This document shows positions 52,436 through 60,309 of a stretch of 64,000 bases of DNA, piece after piece. Under the pieces are notes generated by a model that was not told where the DNA came from, did not search any database, and worked only from the letters and a program-made list of their open reading frames with translations. The translations under genes and the position numbers were made by a program. Positions within the stretch are counted from its first letter, which is position 1; each line of letters opens with the position of its first letter. The stretch is from Arthrobacter sp. 131MFCol6.1 (GTDB taxonomy: Bacteria > Actinomycetota > Actinomycetes > Actinomycetales > Micrococcaceae), in assembly GCF_000374925.1 (NCBI RefSeq), contig NZ_KB895554.1, positions 34,433 to 98,432 on the forward strand, given 5' to 3'.

Positions 52436-53806
52436 CTAAATCGCCTTGCCGGGGTTCAGGATCCCGGCCGGGTCGAAGAGTTCCTTGATCCGGCGCTGCA
52501 GTTCCCGCACGGGTTCCTTCTGCTCCAGGCCAAGCCAGCGCAGCTTGTACTGCCCGATCCCGTGTTCGCCGGTGATGGTGCCGCCCATGGCCAGGGCCAC
52601 GGCAATCGACCGGTCCAGGGCGGCGCCGAGGCGGGCCATGGCATCGGGGTCCACGGTGTTGTCCACCCGGTCGACCCAGAAGGTGGGGTGCAGATTGCCG
52701 TCGCCGGCGTGTGCCACGACCTTGAGCTGGACCCGGTGCTCCGCCGCCATGGCTTCGAGCTCGGCGACGTAATCCACCAGGCGTGAGCGCGGCACGGCCA
52801 CGTCCTCGCCCACCCGGTATTCGTCGTCCACCTCGGTCCCGCGGCTGTTGCGGCGCAGTTCGACGAGCTGTTCGGCCTCCGCGTCGGCTTCCATGGTCAC
52901 CACGGCTCCTCCCGCCACCAGGACCGGGCGGATGGCCGCGGCTTCCGCCGCCGCGCCGAAGCCGTCGGTCTGGATCAGCAGCAGGGCTGCCCCGCGCGCG
53001 GCCAGGTCCGAGCCGTGGAGGTCATCGAGCTGGGCGAGCGAGCCGCCGTCGAGCAGTTCCATGATGGCTGGCTGCACGCGGGCGCGGCCCACGGCGAGGA
53101 CCCCGGCCGCGGCGCTGCGGAAGTCCGGGTAGAAGGCGGCGATGGTGTGCACGTCGCGCGGCAGGTACTTCAGCCGCACGGTGACACCGACCACGATCCC
53201 CAGGGTCCCCTCCGAGCCGACGAACAGCCCGGTGAGGTCGTAGCCGGCGACGCCCTTGAAGGTCTGGTGGCCGGTGTGGATGAGGGAGCCGTCCGCGAGG
53301 ACGACGTCGAGTGCCAGGACCGAGTCGCGGGTCACCCCGTACTTCGCGCAGCGCAGCCCGCCGGCGTTGGTGGCCACGTTGCCGCCGATGGTGGACATCT
53401 TGAAACTCGCAGGATCCGGGGCGTACATGAGCCCGTGCACGGCGGCGGCCGCGTTCAGGTCGGCGTTGATGACGCCGGGTTCCACGACGGCGGTCTCGTC
53501 GTCCGGGTTGAGGTCCAGGATGCGGTTCATCCCCTCGAGCGTGAGCACCACGCAGCCCGCGCTCGCGTGCGCGCCCCCGGAAACCCCGGTCCCGGCTCCG
53601 CGCGCCACGAGCGCGACGCCGAGGGCGGCGCAGGCCCGCACCGTTGCCTGCACGTCGGCCACCGATTCGGCGCGGACCACGGCCTGCGGGAGCTGATAGT
53701 CCAGGACGGGGGCCTGGTCCACGGCGTAGGCGGCCAGGGTGGTCGCGTCCACGGCAATTTTCGCCGCGCCCAGGGAATTGGTCAGCTCATCGATGATGCT
53801 GCGCAT
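52436..53806 (-). CDS. FAD-linked oxidase, glycolate/lactate dehydrogenase GlcD type
   Basis: PCMH-type flavoprotein of 456 residues that oxidises a 2-hydroxy acid. FAD domain: ALGVALVARGAGTGVSGGAH, DPASFKMSTIGGNVATNAGG; C-terminal domain: VVAHAGDGNLHPTFWVD with the metal-binding His, then MGGTITGEHGIGQYKLRWLG. No GlcE/GlcF subunits are adjacent, so it could be a single-subunit D-lactate or D-2-hydroxyglutarate dehydrogenase. The substrate is open. Confidence 0.92.
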   Translation of the reverse strand: MRSIIDELTNSLGAAKIAVDATTLAAYAVDQAPVLDYQLPQAVVRAESVADVQATVRACAALGVALVARGAGTGVSGGAHASAGCVVLTLEGMNRILDLNPDDETAVVEPGVINADLNAAAAVHGLMYAPDPASFKMSTIGGNVATNAGGLRCAKYGVTRDSVLALDVVLADGSLIHTGHQTFKGVAGYDLTGLFVGSEGTLGIVVGVTVRLKYLPRDVHTIAAFYPDFRSAAAGVLAVGRARVQPAIMELLDGGSLAQLDDLHGSDLAARGAALLLIQTDGFGAAAEAAAIRPVLVAGGAVVTMEADAEAEQLVELRRNSRGTEVDDEYRVGEDVAVPRSRLVDYVAELEAMAAEHRVQLKVVAHAGDGNLHPTFWVDRVDNTVDPDAMARLGAALDRSIAVALAMGGTITGEHGIGQYKLRWLGLEQKEPVRELQRRIKELFDPAGILNPGKAI

Positions 53807-53840
53807 GCGGTCTCCAGTTCGGTCGAATCCGGATCCCAGT

Positions 53841-55880
53841 CTAAGTCCGCGGGACGGGCACCCGGGTCCCGGGCAACACCCACGCGGCGGCCGCAGGCCC
53901 TCGGGTGCAGATCAGGGCGGTTCCGCCGGCGTCATCCGACCTGCTCTGCCCGCCCGGTTGCCCCGGCGACGGGATCAGTGCCACGTCGACGTCGGCCGTC
54001 GCGTAGGCCGGCCGCCCGGCAAGGGCCGCCAGCTGGGCCGCCGCGAGCGTTCCGGGCTCCAGTTTCACTTCGGCGGCCGCCCGGGCCACTACCACCAGCA
54101 CGGAGCTCCCCGCGGTTTCGCGAACAAACGCCAGGACATCCCCGCGGGCGTGCAGCCACCGCACACCGCCGCCGGTGAGCGCGGGCTGTTCCCGGCGCAG
54201 TGTGCTGAGCGCCGCGTAATCCGCCCGGAGGTCGCTGAGGATGCGGCCGGGGTCGTTCCAAGGCATGGGCGTGCGGGAGGACTCCCCGTTGTCGCCTTTG
54301 AGGCCGAACTCGTCCCCGGCGAAGACCACGGGAACCCCCGGCAGGGTGAACATCAGCAGCGCGCCGAGCCGCTGGCCGCCGTCGATCATCACCGTGGCGG
54401 CGCGTGCGGTGTCGTGACTGTTCAGGGCGTTCATGTTCTGCTGCCGGACGTCCCAGCTGAACGCGGCGGCGAGGTCCAGATGGGTGGCCAAGAAATCCTC
54501 GGCGGCGGTCCGGTTCGGCCCCGGCAGCGGGGTTCCGAAGAAGTTGACGTGTCCGGCGTCGCCGGCCAGCCAGGACCACAGTGGCCGGGTGAAGTTGGAG
54601 TAGGTCATGGCGCCGTGCCAGTGCTCGCCGCTGAAGTCAGGGGCGGCATCGTTGGTGGCCTCGGCGAGCAGCGCCGCGTCCGGGTTGATCGAACGGACCC
54701 GGTCCGCGATCAGGCGGGCGACGTCCTGGTTGAGATCGGTGCCGCCGAGCCGGCCGGTCATATTGCCGACGTCGATCCGCCATCCGTCGAGGTTGAACGG
54801 CGGCCGGAGCCAGCGCGCCACGGGGGAATCGTCGGCCAGGACGAATTTCTCGCGCAGGCCCTGAGATGACCAGTTCAGTTTGGGCAGCGATCTGACGCCG
54901 TACCAGGACTCGTATTCCGTGTGCTCGGCGTTGAAGTAGTAGTATCCGGACTCCTCGGAGGCCGGGTCGGCCAGGGCCCGTCGGAACCATTCGTGGGCAT
55001 CGCCGGAATGGTTGGCCGTGAGGTCGCCCATCACGCGCAGGCCGCGCGCGTGGGCGGCTTCGACGAGTTCCACGAGGGCCTCGTCCCCGCCCAGCAGCGG
55101 ATCCACGCAGCTGAAGGTGGCGGCGTCGTAGCGGTGGTTGGAACGGGCCGGGAAGAACGGCGTCAGGTAGATGACATCGGCTCCGAGCTGCTGGATATGG
55201 TCCAGCCGCTCGGTGATGCCGCGGAGGTCCCCGCCGTAGTACTGGTACGGGGTCTGCGGGCCGGAGCCGTCCACCTCGGTGGAGTCCCAGCTGCACGGCA
55301 CGGCCCAGTCCGGAGCGGGGCGCTCCGGGACCGGACCAGGCGCGGACAGGTCTTCTGCGGACAGGATTTGCGCCGGCAGGTTTTGCGACGAAAGAGCGGA
55401 GCGGGCGAAGCGGTCCGGGAAGATCTGGTACATCGTTCCCCGGCGCAGCCATTCAGGTGCGGGCCGGAAGGTCGTGATGCGGAAGTCGGCGTAGTCGGAC
55501 ACATCCCGGCTGAATAACCCCTGCGCGTTCAGGCTCCAGTACCGCAGGCTGCCGGCGGTCCCGGCTGCCGTGGCCCCGTCGGTTGCGGCTCCGCTGGCCT
55601 CCGGGACTTCCAGCAGGAACCGGTACCGGGCCACCGGGTTGGTCGCCACGGTGGCAGCCTCCCACCATGCCCAGCCGTCGGCCTCGCCCAGGGGCAGGGC
55701 GGGGTCGTAGCGGGGTTCGCCGTCGTGGATGGACCGCAGCCAGACCCGGGCGGGCCGCCCCCAGACGGCGGGGACGCGGAGCCGCAGGCGGAGCTCCGCC
55801 CCCTGCTCGACGTGCCCGGGCGCGCAAAGGGCCGAGCCGTCATGGTGCGGAAGCGGTCCCGCGCTGCCCGGCAGCTCCAT
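53841..55880 (-). CDS. GH13 alpha-amylase family enzyme (neopullulanase/cyclomaltodextrinase type)
   Basis: Cytoplasmic glycosidase of 679 residues without a signal peptide. An N-terminal beta domain (residues 1-140) precedes the catalytic barrel. GH13 regions: DLTANH (286-291), GWRIDVGN with nucleophile D370, LLAEATND with acid/base E407, and NSHDTAR. It probably cleaves imported maltodextrin or pullulan fragments. The frame is open far upstream through the permease gene (to 56726), but that part is a shadow; the ATG at 55880 begins two bases after the malG-like stop. It is the last gene of the malEFG operon. Confidence 0.93.
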   Translation of the reverse strand: MELPGSAGPLPHHDGSALCAPGHVEQGAELRLRLRVPAVWGRPARVWLRSIHDGEPRYDPALPLGEADGWAWWEAATVATNPVARYRFLLEVPEASGAATDGATAAGTAGSLRYWSLNAQGLFSRDVSDYADFRITTFRPAPEWLRRGTMYQIFPDRFARSALSSQNLPAQILSAEDLSAPGPVPERPAPDWAVPCSWDSTEVDGSGPQTPYQYYGGDLRGITERLDHIQQLGADVIYLTPFFPARSNHRYDAATFSCVDPLLGGDEALVELVEAAHARGLRVMGDLTANHSGDAHEWFRRALADPASEESGYYYFNAEHTEYESWYGVRSLPKLNWSSQGLREKFVLADDSPVARWLRPPFNLDGWRIDVGNMTGRLGGTDLNQDVARLIADRVRSINPDAALLAEATNDAAPDFSGEHWHGAMTYSNFTRPLWSWLAGDAGHVNFFGTPLPGPNRTAAEDFLATHLDLAAAFSWDVRQQNMNALNSHDTARAATVMIDGGQRLGALLMFTLPGVPVVFAGDEFGLKGDNGESSRTPMPWNDPGRILSDLRADYAALSTLRREQPALTGGGVRWLHARGDVLAFVRETAGSSVLVVVARAAAEVKLEPGTLAAAQLAALAGRPAYATADVDVALIPSPGQPGGQSRSDDAGGTALICTRGPAAAAWVLPGTRVPVPRT

Positions 55881-55882
55881 GC

Positions 55883-56899
55883 CTAGCCCTTCACCGAGCC
55901 CTGGGTGAGGCCGCTGACGATATAGCGCTGCAAGTAAAGGAACAAAGCCATCACGGGGACGGCGGACAGCACCGCCCCGGCGGCAAAGACGCCCCAGTTT
56001 TCCGAGCGCTGCTGCGCCACGAAGGAGTACAGCCCGACGGCGAGAGTCTGGCTGTCCGGGTCCGTGAGCACCACGGAAGCGATCACGAACTCGCCGGAGA
56101 TGGCGATGAACGTCAGCAGGCCCACCACGGCCAGGATCGGGGTGACGAGCCGCATGATGATGCCGAAGAAGATCTGCGCGTGGCTGGCGCCGTCGATCTT
56201 GGCCGCCTCGTCCAGGGACTGCGGCACGGTGTTGAAGAAGCCGTACATGAGGTAGGTGTTCACGCCCAGGGCCCCGCCGAGGTACACCATGATCAGGCCC
56301 AGCTGGCTGCCCAGCCCAAGGGCCGGGATGACCTCGGAAATCCCGCTCAGCAGCAGGAAGATGGCCACAACGGCGAGCAGTTGCGGGAACATCTGCAGCA
56401 GCAGCAGGCTCAGCAGGCCAATCCGGCGCCCGGTGAAGCGCATTCGGGAGAACGCGTACGCCGCCATGGCGCCCAGGAACACGGTGGACGCAGAGGTCAC
56501 GCCGCCCACCACCATGGTGTTGACGAACCAGCGCGCGAAGGGGCGCGAGGGGTTGTTCAGCAGTTCGGTGAAGTTGCCGAAGTCGATCCGGCTGAACAAG
56601 GCGTTGGATCCCACCAGAGTGCCCGTGGAGTTGAAGGCCGCGGAAAGCACATACAGCAGCGGGAAGACCGCAAAGATGGTGACGACGATTCCCACCAGGT
56701 GCCGCCAGCCCTTGTCCTTGAGCCAAGCGCCGAAGGACTTGCGCCGAGGGAGGGCTGCAAGCCCGCCGGCGGTGTCGCCGGTGCCGTTGCGGGGTCCGGC
56801 ACCGTCCCTGTCGCGTGCTTCTTCGGCCGTCCGGTCGCCGGAGGCAAGGCGCTGCGGCTGGTCAGTAGTGGAGACGACGCGTGCTGCGGGCCCGTTCAT
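55883..56899 (-). CDS. malG: Maltose/maltodextrin-type ABC transporter permease (MalG-like)
   Basis: Inner-membrane subunit of a CUT1 sugar importer, 338 residues. Six predicted membrane segments follow a cytoplasmic N-terminal extension of about 60 residues. The EAA loop, which contacts the ATPase, is FFNTVPQSLDEAAKIDGASH. The C-terminus LQRYIVSGLTQGSVKG is the standard MalG-family ending. It overlaps the malF-like gene by four bases. Confidence 0.94.
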   Translation of the reverse strand: MNGPAARVVSTTDQPQRLASGDRTAEEARDRDGAGPRNGTGDTAGGLAALPRRKSFGAWLKDKGWRHLVGIVVTIFAVFPLLYVLSAAFNSTGTLVGSNALFSRIDFGNFTELLNNPSRPFARWFVNTMVVGGVTSASTVFLGAMAAYAFSRMRFTGRRIGLLSLLLLQMFPQLLAVVAIFLLLSGISEVIPALGLGSQLGLIMVYLGGALGVNTYLMYGFFNTVPQSLDEAAKIDGASHAQIFFGIIMRLVTPILAVVGLLTFIAISGEFVIASVVLTDPDSQTLAVGLYSFVAQQRSENWGVFAAGAVLSAVPVMALFLYLQRYIVSGLTQGSVKG

Positions 56900-58545
56900 G
56901 AGTTCACTTCCTCAAGTGCCTTGGTCTGCTTGAAGCTGATGGCCGAAACCGTGGCCACGATGATGAAAATGATGATCGCCAGGGCGCTGGCCAGGCCGTA
57001 GTCACGGCCGGTGCCCTGCCCGAACGCAACCTTGTAGACGAGCGTGATCAGGATGTCCGTGGCCCCGATGTCCCGGTCCGTGTCCGCGAACCGCGGGCCG
57101 CCGCCGGTGAGCATGAAGATCACGTTGAAGTTGTTGAAGTTGAAGGCAAAGGATGAGATCAGCAGCGGCGCGATCGAGACCAGCAGGAGCGGCAGTTTGA
57201 TGGAGCGGAACACCCGCCAGGGGCCGGCGCCGTCCATCCTGGCCGCCTCGTCCAACTCCGTGGGCAGGGACTGCAGGGCCCCGGTGCAGACGAGGAACAT
57301 GTACGGGAAGCCGAGCCAGAGGTTGACCACCAGCACACTGATCTTGGCCAGGACCGGGTCCGTCAGCCAGCCGATCGTGGCCCCGCCCAGCAGGGTCTGG
57401 TTGAGCCAGCCGAACTGCGGGTTCAGGATGCCGGACCAGACCAGTCCGGACAGGAATGCCGGGAAGGCGTAGGGCAGGATCATGAGGATCCGGTAGATCT
57501 TCTTGCCTCGCAGGTCCTCGCGGTTGAACGTGATCGCCAGGAACAGTCCCAGGGCGAAGGTCAGCGCCACCGAGGCGACGGCGAAGGTGAAGGTCCACAG
57601 GATGACGCCCAGCAGCGGGCCGCGGAGGCTCGGATCGGTGAAGGCCCGCGCGAAGTTCTCCATGCCGACGTCGATCTTCCAGCCCGTAGTCAGCGTCTCT
57701 CCGCTGTCCGTGGCGAACGCTCCCTTGCCGTTGTCCCGGTAGACGGAACCGGTGTCCGTGTCCGTGAAGGTGCCGGCGTCGGCGTCGTACTCCAGGGCCG
57801 GCTTGAACTGGTAGGCGGAGCTGCCGTCAGCGGTCCGCAGAGTACCGTCAGCGGGATCGGCGGAGACCGGAACGGTGATGCCCAGGATCTGCTGCTGGTT
57901 GGCGACGATCTCCTGGAAGTTCAGGGTCCGGTAGCCTGCCAGGGCGTTGGCCTTGCCGGTGGAGTCCGTTCCCGCGCCGGAGACCTGTTCCAGCGGCGTG
58001 CCGGTGCTCCCCAGCGAGGTCCTGCCGTCCGGGTCCGTGAACAGCAGGTAGAAGGAGCCGTCCTTGGACAGCACGGCTGCCTTGTAGGCCGGCGAGTCAG
58101 GGACCCGCTTCTGCGCCGTGAGCTGGATGGCTGCGATCGCGTCATCCTTGGTGCTGTTGTGCCCGTCGCCGTAGTTGGTGAAGGCGATGTAGCCGCTGAA
58201 GAGCACCACGAACACCTGGAACACGAGCAGGAACAGCACGCCGGGGGCGAGATACTTCGCCGGCAGCCCGCCCTTGCGCAGGTAGATCCAGTTGATCGCC
58301 GCCACGACGACGGCGGAAACAGCCAGCGCGCCCCAGGACTGGCTGAGGAACAGCATCATGAGCACGTAGACGGCGACGGCATCCACGAGGCCCAGCAGGA
58401 CGATCTTGGCGATCGTTCCCTTGGTGGTATCGGGGCCGAAGGTTCGGCGGCGGGAGCCGTTTAGTTTCCGGGAGGGGGTCCTGGCGGGGCCGCCGGGAGC
58501 TGCAGGGGCGGAATCGCCGGCCTGGCGGAGTTCGGTGTCTGTCAT
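56896..58545 (-). CDS. malF: Maltose/maltodextrin-type ABC transporter permease (MalF-like)
   Basis: Partner permease of 549 residues. Two or three membrane segments near the N-terminus are followed by a large extracytoplasmic insertion (about residues 130-305) and then the transport core with the EAA loop LQSLPTELDEAARMDGAG. The large insertion is the feature of true MalF proteins. The open frame starts at 58647, but the extension is Pro/Arg-rich and unlike MalF; the ATG at 58545 (MTDTELRQAGDSAPAA) is chosen. A hairpin separates it from malE. Confidence 0.93.
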   Translation of the reverse strand: MTDTELRQAGDSAPAAPGGPARTPSRKLNGSRRRTFGPDTTKGTIAKIVLLGLVDAVAVYVLMMLFLSQSWGALAVSAVVVAAINWIYLRKGGLPAKYLAPGVLFLLVFQVFVVLFSGYIAFTNYGDGHNSTKDDAIAAIQLTAQKRVPDSPAYKAAVLSKDGSFYLLFTDPDGRTSLGSTGTPLEQVSGAGTDSTGKANALAGYRTLNFQEIVANQQQILGITVPVSADPADGTLRTADGSSAYQFKPALEYDADAGTFTDTDTGSVYRDNGKGAFATDSGETLTTGWKIDVGMENFARAFTDPSLRGPLLGVILWTFTFAVASVALTFALGLFLAITFNREDLRGKKIYRILMILPYAFPAFLSGLVWSGILNPQFGWLNQTLLGGATIGWLTDPVLAKISVLVVNLWLGFPYMFLVCTGALQSLPTELDEAARMDGAGPWRVFRSIKLPLLLVSIAPLLISSFAFNFNNFNVIFMLTGGGPRFADTDRDIGATDILITLVYKVAFGQGTGRDYGLASALAIIIFIIVATVSAISFKQTKALEEVNS

Positions 58546-58589
58546 GGCTGTGTTCGGTCCTCGGGAGAAAGCTGGGGTGGTGCAGGAAC

Positions 58590-58620
58590 GGGCCGGGCGG
58601 CATGCTCTGCCGCCCGGCCC
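58590..58620 (-). terminator. Hairpin between malE and malF
   Basis: A perfect 13-base stem (58590-58602 with 58608-58620) around a five-base loop lies between the malE stop and the malF start on the minus strand. Such hairpins lower transcription of the permease genes relative to the binding protein. Confidence 0.75.
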
Positions 58621-58673
58621 GGGCTGTGCGGTGCCGCGGACCCTCAACGGGATCCGCTGGAACCGCGCGAGGG

Positions 58674-59972
58674 CTAACCCGCGATCTTGGCCTTGATGCT
58701 GGCGGCCATCTTGGCCCAGTCAGCGGCGGGATCGCCCTGGCCCTTGATGAGGGCGAGCTCGGTGGCTCCCCAGTCAGCCCAGACGGCACTCATTTCCGGA
58801 ATGGCCGGCATCGGGACGCCGGCGGCGCCGATCTTGCCGAAGGCTGCCACGACCGGATCGCTGGCGGCCTTCTCGAACGAGGCCTTCAGGGCCGGCGGAC
58901 GGCCTCCGGCCTTGTACATGGAGTCCTGTGCTGCCTCGGTGGTGAGGTAGTTGGTGACGAACTCGTTGGTGGCCAGGGCGTTGGCGCTCTTGGCGCTGAT
59001 GAAGAAGCCGTTGACGCCGATGAACGGCTGGGCGGGCTTGTCGCCGGCGGTGGGCAGCTCGTCGACAGCGAACTTGATGCCCTTCTTCTGCACGTCCGGC
59101 ACGTTCCACGGGCCGGTCAGGTAGTACGGGGACTCGCCGGCCAGGAACTTCTCCTTGGCGATGTCGCCGGTGATGTTGGAGTTGATGATCTTCTCTCCGG
59201 CGTCGCCCCAGGCGGCCAGCTTCTTGGCGAACGCGACGCCGGCGGCGTCGCCGATCAGGAGCTGCTTGGGATCGTAGCCGCCGTCGGCAGCCTTGCCGAA
59301 GACCTCCGAGCCCATGGAGGACTGCAGCGGGTACAGGTGGTAGGGGTCGCCCTGCTTCGGGTCCATGCCCACCAGGAACGGGAATTTCGCTTTGCCGTCG
59401 GCCACGGCCTTCTTGCCGTTGGCGATGACCTCATCCAGGGTCTTGGCACTCTGGGGCACGAGGTCCGTGTTGCGCAGCAGGGCGATGTTCTCGATCGCGT
59501 ACGGAACACCGTAGACGGAGCCGTTGTAGGTCATGGCCTTGACGGCGGAGTCCTGGAACCCGGCCTTCTTGTCACCGAGCTCCACGGGCGCGATCACGCC
59601 GTTCTGGACGAACTTGCCTACCCAGTCGTGCGGACCGACGATCAGGTCCGGGCCCTTGCCGGTGGGGACCTGGGTGATGAAGTCGTCGCGGACTGCGGCG
59701 AAGTCCTTGACCACGAGCTTGACCGCGATGCCGGTATCGGCCTGGAATTTGGCCGTGATGTCCTTCAGCGCGGGTGAACGCTCGGCATCGACCCACATGG
59801 TGATCGTGCTGGCCCCGGAAGCCTTCAGGTCCGGCTTGGCCGTCGCGGTGGCCGGCGCGGTGGCTGCGGCGCCGCCGCAAGCGCTGAGGGCCAGCGCGGC
59901 CACTACGGAGATCGCGCCTGCGGTGAATACCCGCCGGCTCGTCCCGTTCGTGAGGGTGTTCTGCACCTTCAT
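58674..59972 (-). CDS. malE: Maltose/maltodextrin-type solute-binding lipoprotein (MalE-like)
   Basis: Extracytoplasmic sugar-binding protein of 432 residues. The lipoprotein signal peptide ends in the lipobox LSACGG; the mature chain carries STITMWVDAERSPALKDITA, GPDLIVGPHDWVGKFVQNGV and SPYYLTGPWNVPDVQKKGI, all typical of MalE relatives. AGGG lies eight bases before the ATG at 59972; the frame is open further upstream but the extension has no function. It is the first gene of the malE-malF-malG-GH13 operon, which has no ATPase gene of its own. Confidence 0.94.
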   Translation of the reverse strand: MKVQNTLTNGTSRRVFTAGAISVVAALALSACGGAAATAPATATAKPDLKASGASTITMWVDAERSPALKDITAKFQADTGIAVKLVVKDFAAVRDDFITQVPTGKGPDLIVGPHDWVGKFVQNGVIAPVELGDKKAGFQDSAVKAMTYNGSVYGVPYAIENIALLRNTDLVPQSAKTLDEVIANGKKAVADGKAKFPFLVGMDPKQGDPYHLYPLQSSMGSEVFGKAADGGYDPKQLLIGDAAGVAFAKKLAAWGDAGEKIINSNITGDIAKEKFLAGESPYYLTGPWNVPDVQKKGIKFAVDELPTAGDKPAQPFIGVNGFFISAKSANALATNEFVTNYLTTEAAQDSMYKAGGRPPALKASFEKAASDPVVAAFGKIGAAGVPMPAIPEMSAVWADWGATELALIKGQGDPAADWAKMAASIKAKIAG

Positions 59973-60065
59973 TGGTGTCCCTTTCATAAAATCCTGCATC
60001 CACGCGTAAGGCCCTGGAATTCCATTCCAGAGCCCCGTGGCATCGTCGGTGATGTGGCTCACAGC

Positions 60066-60079
60066 TGCAAGCGCTTCCA
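60066..60079. promoter_or_regulatory. LacI-type operator, malE side
   Basis: TGCAAGCGCTTCCA is a LacI/GalR-family box (central CG flanked by AAG/CTT). It lies 94 bases upstream of the malE start in the 337-base divergent gap 59973-60309, which holds no gene. Confidence 0.75.
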
Positions 60080-60264
60080 AAGTACATGCTCGACGGCGCT
60101 TTGAAAAGTCAGGCTACCGGCCGGTAGTGGGACCAGCCTCCTGCGGCTGGGGTGCGACGCGCCACGATCCGTCGCTCACGTTCTTAGCTGTCGTCGGCCG
60201 CCAGGCCGCACTCCCCGCCCGGGATAATCCAATCGCTGGCCAAACACGCGGGCTGGAATGTGAC

Positions 60265-60278
60265 TGGAAGCGTTTTCA
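60265..60278. promoter_or_regulatory. LacI-type operator, alpha-glucosidase side
   Basis: TGGAAGCGTTTTCA is nearly the reverse complement of the malE-side box (TGGAAGCGCTTGCA) and lies 31 bases before the alpha-glucosidase start. The LacI regulator encoded two genes along is the obvious candidate to bind both. Confidence 0.78.
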
Positions 60279-60309
60279 TTTTGGGTGCGCGGGACTTACC
60301 ATTACGGTC

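Noticed and set aside
55881..56726. Upstream extension of the GH13 gene frame into the permease gene
   Set aside because: This part is a shifted-frame shadow of malG. The enzyme's own sequence begins at the ATG at 55880.
60037..60309. N-terminal extension of the alpha-glucosidase frame
   Set aside because: It would be translated across the operator region, and the alpha-glucosidase signature begins shortly after the ATG at 60310.
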